From positions 379,501 to 443,500 of the forward strand of contig NZ_FNFV01000001.1 in NCBI RefSeq assembly GCF_900102905.1: DNA of 64,000 nucleotides, given 5' to 3'. A program made the translations under genes and the position numbers. This DNA comes from Meinhardsimonia xiamenensis (lineage in GTDB: Bacteria > Pseudomonadota > Alphaproteobacteria > Rhodobacterales > Rhodobacteraceae). Numbering within the stretch: the stretch's first letter is position 1; every line of letters begins with the position of its first letter. The notes under the pieces are model-generated. The model was given only the letters and a program-made list of their open reading frames with translations, had not been told where the DNA came from and did no database searches. Positions 58,143 through 64,000 of the stretch are shown in pieces.

Positions 58143-59534
58143 ATGTCGAGCGCGCCCGGGTTTGTGAGCGGCGATCACTGGATCACCAGCTTGTCCGAGA
58201 CATTTGGCCGATATCTTGGCCACCGCCGCCTGGAAGAGGTGGAGTGCATCATCCCCGACCTCGCGGGCATGTCGCGGGGCAAGGCGATGCCAAGCCAGAA
58301 GTTCCGCCCGGAAGGCACGATCTACCTGCCGGTCTCGATCTTCTACCAGACGATCTCGGGCGAATGGGTGAACATGCCCGAGATCGAGAACCAGTGGCTC
58401 GAGAGCGACATCGTCCTGCGCCCCGACATGGACACCGCCACCGCGGTGCCTTGGGCCGACGAGCCGACGATGCAGGTCATCTGCGATGCCGAGACCCGCG
58501 AAGGCGAGGTGCTTCCCTTCGCACCGCGCAACGTGCTCAAGCGCGTTCTGGGGCTCTATGCCGAGCGGGGCTGGCGGCCGGTGGTGGCGCCCGAGCTCGA
58601 ATTCTACCTCACCGAGCCGAACATCGACCCCGACCTGCCGATCGAGCCGCCGGCGGGCCGCACCGGGCGCAAGGGCGCGGCGCGCCAGGCCTTCTCGATG
58701 GTCGCTGTGGACGAATACGGCGAGGTGATCGACACCATCTACGACTTCGCCGAGGCGCAGGGCTTCCAGATCGACACGGTCATTCAGGAAGGCGGCGCAG
58801 GGCAGATCGAGATCAACCTGATGCACGGCGATCCGCTGAAGCTCGCCGACGAGGTGTTCTATTTCAAGCGAACCATCCGCGAGGCGGCGCTGAAGAAAGG
58901 CGTGTTCGCCACCTTCATGGCCAAGCCGATGCGCGACGAACCCGGCTCGGCGATGCACATCCACCAGTCGGTCGTGGATGCCGTCACGGGCCGCAATCTC
59001 TTCAACGGCCCGGGCGACCAGCCGACCGATGCCTTCAGGCACTTCATCGGCGGCTCGCAGCGCTATCTTCTGCACGCCGCGCCGCTGCTGCTGCCTTACG
59101 TCAACTCCTACCGCCGCATCACCGCCGTGGGCATGGCGGCTCCGTCCAACCTCGAATGGGCGGCCGACAACCGCTCGACGGGCCTGCGCGTTCCCAACGG
59201 CCCGCCGGAGTCGCGCCGGCTCGAGAACCGCGTCATCGGGTCGGACTGCAACCCCTATCTCGCCATCGCCGCCAGCCTCGCCTGTGGCTATCTCGGCATG
59301 GTGGAGAAGATCGAACCCTCGCCCGCTGCCCAGAAATTCGTTGATGAAAGCGAATTCGCGCTGCCGACCTCGCTTTCGGACGCGCTTGATCTTTTCGCCG
59401 AGGGCGGAGCGCTGCGCGAGGTTCTGGGCGAGGAGTTCTGCACCCTCTACCAGAACATCAAGCGCGCCGAGAACGAGGAGTACCAGCGCGAGATCACGCC
59501 CTGGGAGCGCGAGCACCTGCTTCTGAACGCCTGA
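58143..59534 (+). CDS. glutamine-synthetase-family ligase, probable gamma-glutamylputrescine synthetase
   Basis: 463 residues of GS fold: VVAPELEFYL (metal Glu), VIQEGGAGQIEINL, GSAMHIHQSV (catalytic and metal His) and AAPSNLEWAADNRSTGLRVP (nucleotide and glutamate Arg). Sequence around IPDLAGMSRGKAMPSQKF is typical of PuuA/GlnT-like ligases, not GlnA. Together with the adjacent polyamine transporter and aminotransferase this suggests gamma-glutamylation of putrescine. The start at 58143 is preferred over 58065. The next gene follows by 13 bp. Confidence 0.86.
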   Translation: MSSAPGFVSGDHWITSLSETFGRYLGHRRLEEVECIIPDLAGMSRGKAMPSQKFRPEGTIYLPVSIFYQTISGEWVNMPEIENQWLESDIVLRPDMDTATAVPWADEPTMQVICDAETREGEVLPFAPRNVLKRVLGLYAERGWRPVVAPELEFYLTEPNIDPDLPIEPPAGRTGRKGAARQAFSMVAVDEYGEVIDTIYDFAEAQGFQIDTVIQEGGAGQIEINLMHGDPLKLADEVFYFKRTIREAALKKGVFATFMAKPMRDEPGSAMHIHQSVVDAVTGRNLFNGPGDQPTDAFRHFIGGSQRYLLHAAPLLLPYVNSYRRITAVGMAAPSNLEWAADNRSTGLRVPNGPPESRRLENRVIGSDCNPYLAIAASLACGYLGMVEKIEPSPAAQKFVDESEFALPTSLSDALDLFAEGGALREVLGEEFCTLYQNIKRAENEEYQREITPWEREHLLLNA

Positions 59535-59547
59535 AAGAGCAAGACGC

Positions 59548-60942
59548 ATGAACATTCTTCTCAACCAGCCCCCCACGGCCGACATCCAGGCGCTCGACGC
59601 CGCCCATCACATGCACCCCTTCACCGCCAATGCCGAGCTCGCGGCCAAGGGCGCGCGCGTGATCACCCGCGCGCGTGGCGTGTGGCTGACCGACAGCGAC
59701 GGCAACCGGATTCTCGACGGCATGGCGGGGCTTTGGTGCGTCAACATCGGCTATGGCCGCGAGGAGCTCGCGGAGGTTGCCGCGCGGCAGATGCGGGAGC
59801 TGCCCTACTACAACACCTTCTTCCAGACGACCCATGTGCCGGCGGCAGCCCTCGCCGCGCGGCTTGCCGAACTGGCGCCGGGCGATCTCAACCATGTCTT
59901 CTTCGCCTCGGGCGGGTCCGAGGCCAATGACACCAACATCCGCCTTGTCCGTCTTTACTGGGCGCTCAAGGGCAAGCCGGAAAAGACGGTGATCATCAGC
60001 CGGCGCAACGCCTACCACGGCTCGACGGTGGGGGCGGCCTCGCTGGGCGGGATGGCGCCGATGCATGCGCAGGGCGGCCTGCCCATTCCCGGCGTCGTGC
60101 ACATCGGCCAGCCTGACTGGTGGTCGGAGGGTGGCGACATGACGCCCGATGAATTCGGCCGCGCCCGTGCCCGCGAGCTTGAGGAGAAGATCGCCGAGCT
60201 CGGTGAGGATCGCGTCGCCGCCTTCATCGCCGAGCCGGTGCAGGGGGCGGGCGGGGTGATCATTCCGCCCGAAAGCTACTGGCCCGAGATCCAGCGCATC
60301 TGCGACGCGCATGACATCCTGCTGATCGCCGACGAGGTCATCACCGGCTTCGGCCGCACCGGCAACTGGTTCGGCAGCCAGACGTTCGGCATCCGCCCCG
60401 ACATCATGACCGTGGCCAAGGGGCTGTCGTCGGGCTACGCGCCGATCGGCGGCTCCATCGTCTCCGACGAGGTGGCCGAGGTGATCGGGCAGGCGGAGTT
60501 CGTGCATGGCTACACCTACTCGGGCCATCCGGTGGCCGCCGCGGTGGCGCTCGAGAACCTGCGCATCATGGAGGAGGAGGGCATCGTCGAGCATGTGCGC
60601 GAGGTGGCCGGCCCGCATCTCGCCCGGCGCTGGGCGGAGCTTGCCGAGCATCCGCTGGTGGGTGAGGCGAAGTCGGTGGGGCTGATGGCCTCGGTCGCGC
60701 TCACCCCGGACAAGGCCAGCCGCGCGCCCTTTGCTGCCGAGAAGGGCACGGTGGGCTACATCTGCCGGGAGATCTCCTTTGCCGAGGGGCTCGTGATGCG
60801 CCACGTCGGTGACCGCATGATCATCGCACCGCCGCTCGTCATCACGCCCGACGAGATCGACACGCTGGTGGAGCGGGCGTGGCGCGTGTTTGACCTCACG
60901 CTTGCGAAGATCACCGCCGAGGGGCTGATGCGCGCGGCGTAG
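59548..60942 (+). CDS. spuC: class III aminotransferase, probable putrescine/polyamine-pyruvate transaminase (SpuC-like)
   Basis: A 464-residue omega-aminotransferase. HHMHPFTANAEL start, FASGGSEANDTNIRLVRLYW, Asp in LLIADEVITGFGRTGNWFG, PLP Lys in MTVAKGLSSGYAPIG, and GYTYSGHPVAAAVAL. This set fits the SpuC/polyamine-pyruvate group. It is 13 bp after the ligase gene, so co-transcribed. It presumably deaminates putrescine or its derivative to an aldehyde. Confidence 0.89.
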   Translation: MNILLNQPPTADIQALDAAHHMHPFTANAELAAKGARVITRARGVWLTDSDGNRILDGMAGLWCVNIGYGREELAEVAARQMRELPYYNTFFQTTHVPAAALAARLAELAPGDLNHVFFASGGSEANDTNIRLVRLYWALKGKPEKTVIISRRNAYHGSTVGAASLGGMAPMHAQGGLPIPGVVHIGQPDWWSEGGDMTPDEFGRARARELEEKIAELGEDRVAAFIAEPVQGAGGVIIPPESYWPEIQRICDAHDILLIADEVITGFGRTGNWFGSQTFGIRPDIMTVAKGLSSGYAPIGGSIVSDEVAEVIGQAEFVHGYTYSGHPVAAAVALENLRIMEEEGIVEHVREVAGPHLARRWAELAEHPLVGEAKSVGLMASVALTPDKASRAPFAAEKGTVGYICREISFAEGLVMRHVGDRMIIAPPLVITPDEIDTLVERAWRVFDLTLAKITAEGLMRAA

Positions 60943-60946
60943 GCCC

Positions 60947-63460
60947 CTACTCGGCGCTGCGCAGCACCCGCGCCGGCCGCACCGAGAGGGGGCGCCATGC
61001 AAAGGCGAGCCCGGCCAGCGTGGTCAGCGCAGCGCCCCCGGCGACGATGGCGATCGCCGAGACAGGCTCGAAGCGGAACCGCACTTCCATCACGAAGTGC
61101 ATCACCGCCCAGCCGGCGAGCCCCCCGGCGACAATCGCGACAACCCCCGCGGCCAGCCCGAAGATCGCCGAGCGCAGGGCGAAATTGGCAAGCACCGTGG
61201 CGCGCGTCGCCCCCAGCGTCTTGAGCACCGCCGCCTCGTAGGCCCGCGCCCGCTCGCCCGCCGCCGCGGCGCCAATCAGCACCACAAGCCCGGTCACCAG
61301 CGTCGCCAGCGCGCCCCATGTCACCGCCGCCGCGATGCCCGCGAGCACCGATGTCACCCGCTCGATGGCGTCGCGCACGCGGATCAGCGTGACGTTCGGA
61401 AACGCATCACCCAGCGCCGCCATCAGCCGCGCCTCGGCTTCCGGCGCGGCATAGATGGTGGCGATCGAGGTATGGGGCGCAGCGGCAAGCGCGCCGGGGT
61501 TCATCGCCATCACGAAGCCGATCCCGGCGTTCGAGAAATCCACCTCGCGGAAGTTGACGATCTCGGCCTCGATCTCGCGGCCGAGGATGTTGACGGTCAG
61601 CCTGTCGCCGAGCCTGAGCCCCAGCTCGGCGGCTTCCTCGGCGGCGAAGGAGAGAAGCGGCGGGCCGGCGTAGTCCTCGGGCCACCACGCGCCTTCGGTC
61701 AGCACCGTGCCCTCGCGCGGGCGGGCGGAGTAGGTCACGCCCCGGTCGCCGCGCAGCACCCAGTGATCGCCGGCGACCTCGCGCGCGGGGCGGCCGTTGA
61801 TCCTGGTGATGATGCCGCGCAGCATCGGCGCCGTCTCCACCCGGCTCACGGCGGGATCGGCGAGCGCCATGGAACGGAACGGCTCGAGCTGGTCCTTCTG
61901 GATATCCACGGCGAAGAAGGCCGGCGCCACCTTGGGCAGGTCGCGGGCGATGGCGCCGCGCAGGTTGGCGTCGATCTGGCCGATGGCGGCCAGCACGCTC
62001 AGGCCGAGCCCCAGCGACAGCACCACCGCGCCGGCCTCGCTGCCGGGCCCCCCGACCGAGCCGAGCGCAAGCCGCGCGACGGTGAGGCGCCGCACCCCGC
62101 GTGCCAGGCGCCGGGCGAGGCGCTTCAGCCCCCAGCCGACGCCAACGAGCAGCGCGAAGGCGCCCGCCAGTCCCAGCGCCGACCAGAGAGTGAGGCGCAC
62201 GAGACCCGAGAATGCTGCCGCCGCGCCGATGAGGGCGGCGAGGAGAGCGAGGGTGGCCAGCACATGGCGCGGGGCAGGCGGGCCGGGCCGATGGCCCGCC
62301 GCCTCGCGCCAGAGTGCGGCGGGGCGCACGCGCTCGCTCTGGGCCAGCGGCCACAGGGTGAAGAGGGCGGCGGCGAGCGCGCCGTAGAGCGCGGCCTCGA
62401 GCGCGGGGCGGGGATAAGGCGCGAAGGCCGCGGGCACCGGCAGGCGCGCTTCGATGATGGGGGCCAGCGCCAGCGGCGCACCGAGGCCGAGCGCGAGGCC
62501 AATGGCAATGCCGAGCGCCGTGAGCGTGCCGATCTGCAGCGCATAGGCGGTGAAGATGACGCGCGAGGTGGCGCCGAGCGCCTTGAGCGTGGCGATCACC
62601 GGGGTCTTGGCCTCGAGATAGGCGCGCACCGCCGAGGAGACGCCGACGCCGCCGACAGCGAGGCCGGCCAGACCGACAAGCACGAGGAAGGCGCCCAGAC
62701 GGTCGACGAAGCGGGCGATGCCGGGCGCGCCATTGCGCGCATCGCGCCAGCGCATGCCGCCCTCGAACAGCTGTTCGGCCTCGGCCCTCAGTGCGGCAAG
62801 GTCGGTGCCGGGCGCAAGGCGCAGGCGGTATTCGGTCTCGAAGAGGCTGCCGGGGGCGAGGAGCCCCGCGCCCTCGAGCGCGGCCGTGCGCACGATCGTG
62901 CGCGGGCCGAGGCCAAAGCCGCCCGCTGCCGCGTCGGGCTCGCGCAGGAGCGCGGCGCGCAGGGTGAAGGCCTTGGCCCCGAGGCGGAAGCTGTCGCCGG
63001 GCGCAAGGCCGAGCCGGGCGATCAGCACCGTGTCCATCACCGCACCATCGCCGCTGAGCGCTTCGGCAAGCGGCATCGGCGGGTCGAGCCGGACAGTGCC
63101 GATGAGCGGGTAGGCGTCATCGACCGCCTTCACCTGCGTAAGCGCCCGCCGCGCCCGAGCCCCTTCGCCCGCCACGGCCATGGAGCGGAAATCGACGATT
63201 TCCGAGACGGCCTCGGCCCGCGACTCCAGAAACGCGCGCTCCTCGGGCGTGGCGAAGCGGTAGGTCAGCTCGATCGCGGCATCGCCACCCAGAAGCGCCG
63301 CGCCCTCGCGCCTCAGCCCCGCCTCGATGCTCTCGCGCACCGTGCCCACGGCGGCGATGGCGGCCACCCCGAGTGCGAGGCAGGCAAGAAAGACGCGAAA
63401 GCCCCTGATCCCGCCGCGCAGCTCGCGCAGCGCGATGCGTGCGGCAATGGGCAGCCTCAT
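60947..63460 (-). CDS. ABC transporter permease, FtsX/MacB-like (YbbP family)
   Basis: 837 residues: an N-terminal helix, a large periplasmic domain, then four plus four helices in two FtsX units (first near residues 260-450, second C-terminal, about 710-830, ending VTVLASLAFAWRPLSVRPARVLRSAE-like). RIALRELRGGIRGFRVFLACLALGVAAIAAVG is the conserved start of YbbP-type permeases, linked to export or lipoprotein handling. The ATG at 63460 overlaps the ATPase stop by 4 nt. Confidence 0.88.
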   Translation of the reverse strand: MRLPIAARIALRELRGGIRGFRVFLACLALGVAAIAAVGTVRESIEAGLRREGAALLGGDAAIELTYRFATPEERAFLESRAEAVSEIVDFRSMAVAGEGARARRALTQVKAVDDAYPLIGTVRLDPPMPLAEALSGDGAVMDTVLIARLGLAPGDSFRLGAKAFTLRAALLREPDAAAGGFGLGPRTIVRTAALEGAGLLAPGSLFETEYRLRLAPGTDLAALRAEAEQLFEGGMRWRDARNGAPGIARFVDRLGAFLVLVGLAGLAVGGVGVSSAVRAYLEAKTPVIATLKALGATSRVIFTAYALQIGTLTALGIAIGLALGLGAPLALAPIIEARLPVPAAFAPYPRPALEAALYGALAAALFTLWPLAQSERVRPAALWREAAGHRPGPPAPRHVLATLALLAALIGAAAAFSGLVRLTLWSALGLAGAFALLVGVGWGLKRLARRLARGVRRLTVARLALGSVGGPGSEAGAVVLSLGLGLSVLAAIGQIDANLRGAIARDLPKVAPAFFAVDIQKDQLEPFRSMALADPAVSRVETAPMLRGIITRINGRPAREVAGDHWVLRGDRGVTYSARPREGTVLTEGAWWPEDYAGPPLLSFAAEEAAELGLRLGDRLTVNILGREIEAEIVNFREVDFSNAGIGFVMAMNPGALAAAPHTSIATIYAAPEAEARLMAALGDAFPNVTLIRVRDAIERVTSVLAGIAAAVTWGALATLVTGLVVLIGAAAAGERARAYEAAVLKTLGATRATVLANFALRSAIFGLAAGVVAIVAGGLAGWAVMHFVMEVRFRFEPVSAIAIVAGGAALTTLAGLAFAWRPLSVRPARVLRSAE

Positions 63461-64000
63461 TCGGCCGCCCTCGCCGGCGCGGCGCCCTCGATGCGCCCGT
63501 CCCGCAGGCGCACCACCCGGTCGCAGCGCTCGGCCAGCTCGCGGGCATGGGTGACGAGCACCAGCGTCGCCCCGTGCCGCTCGCGCAGGCCGAAGAGAAG
63601 ATCCATGATCGCGCGGCCGTTCGCCTCGTCGAGATTGCCGGTCGGCTCGTCGGCCAGCAGGAGTTTGGGGCGCGGCGCGGCGGCGCGGGCGAGCGCCACG
63701 CGCTGCTGCTCGCCGCCCGAAAGCTCGGCCGGATAGTGATCGGCGCGCGCGGCAAGGCCCACGGCGGCAAGCTCCTCGGCGGCGCGGTCGAAGGCGTCCG
63801 CCACCCCCGCAAGCTCGAGCGGCGTGGCGACGTTTTCGAGCGCGGTCATCGTCGGTATGAGGTGGAAGGACTGGAACACCACCCCCATATTGCCCCGGCG
63901 AAAGCGCGCGAGCGCGTCCTCGTCCATCGCCGTCAGGTCGTGGCCCAGAACCCGCAACCTGCCGCCGGTGGCGCGGTCGAGCCCGCCGAGCAGCATGAGG
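63457..64000 (-). CDS. ABC transporter ATP-binding protein, YbbA/LolD-like (5' end cut)
   Basis: At least 180 residues visible; the start and the Walker A loop lie off the right edge. Seen: Q loop VVFQSFHLIPTMTALENVATPLELAG, signature LSGGEQQRVALARA, Walker B KLLLADEPTGNLDEANG, H loop LVTHARELAERCDRVVRLRDGRI. This is the short YbbA/LolD type that pairs with FtsX-like permeases. It is coupled to the 837-residue permease by a 4-nt overlap. Confidence 0.9.
   Translation of the reverse strand, partial: LMLLGGLDRATGGRLRVLGHDLTAMDEDALARFRRGNMGVVFQSFHLIPTMTALENVATPLELAGVADAFDRAAEELAAVGLAARADHYPAELSGGEQQRVALARAAAPRPKLLLADEPTGNLDEANGRAIMDLLFGLRERHGATLVLVTHARELAERCDRVVRLRDGRIEGAAPARAAE

Noticed and set aside
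61097-63736. 879-residue plus-strand ORF opposite the FtsX-type permease
   Set aside because: Composition is extreme (Arg, Gly, Ala, His, Gln) with no motif, while the minus strand encodes a clear ABC permease. Shadow frame.
1-64000. CRISPR array, tRNA, rRNA, insertion sequence or prophage
   Set aside because: No regularly spaced repeats, cloverleaf-like sequence, transposase or integrase-like ORF was recognised in any frame.

Overview
The window is a 64 kb chromosomal segment of a high-GC alphaproteobacterium, most probably a Rhodobacterales (Paracoccaceae/Rhodobacteraceae) species. The reasons are the cbb3 oxidase locus with a four-cysteine FnrL regulator and hemN beside it, the CenR- and TrcR-type cell-cycle regulators, a GTTC-N7-GTTC LexA box, a tripartite TRAP transporter, and a dispersed intergenic hairpin plus CCCGGGGTATTT-type element at gene ends. 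I see no rRNA, tRNA, CRISPR array or insertion sequence. Both edges cut a gene: an aminotransferase on the left and an ABC ATPase on the right.

Layout. 1-6.5 kb: housekeeping genes (DapC-like aminotransferase, amidase, UbiH-type hydroxylase, Trm112, LON-domain protein, thioredoxin-TPR protein, exonuclease III). 6.5-8 kb: an apparently autoregulated TetR gene translationally coupled to a CPBP membrane protease. 8-20 kb: cenR, ribA with an L,D-transpeptidase, a sarcosine/dimethylglycine dehydrogenase-like oxidoreductase, an HExxH lipoprotein, a hydroxyacid dehydrogenase, an SH3 protein, a cation efflux protein, an RsbW/RsbV-type pair, a thiolase, a free Met-sulfoxide reductase and an RluA enzyme. 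20-24 kb: a TRAP operon whose small permease carries an unusual TM2 plus coiled-coil N-terminus.

24-36.5 kb is the microaerobic respiration island: ccoGHIS and ccoNOQP on the minus strand, a universal stress protein, fnrL and hemN. Four FNR-type boxes sit at the promoters, so FnrL probably switches on the oxidase, its copper/assembly factors, the stress protein and anaerobic haem synthesis together. The usually contiguous ccoNOQP and ccoGHIS blocks are separated here by an AT-rich foreign-looking gene (28728-29378) with a possible PD-(D/E)XK nuclease core.

36.5-50.5 kb: a GlcD-type oxidase, sulfotransferase plus EamA transporter, acyl-CoA ligase, a protein resembling an M48 peptidase without its zinc site, a SPOR protein, an SOS-controlled but C-terminally shortened DnaE2, moaE/moaD/pgsA, trcR, an RNase T2 homologue and a DUF2189 protein. 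50.5-61 kb: quinone oxidoreductase, ugd, and a polyamine island in which potFGHI-type uptake genes diverge from a GntR regulator followed by a glutamine-synthetase-like ligase and a putrescine-type aminotransferase. Two identical palindromes bracket the regulator. 61-64 kb: an FtsX-type ABC exporter.

Functions are assigned from motifs and family knowledge only; no database search was run. The many long antisense ORFs in this GC-rich DNA were treated as shadows.
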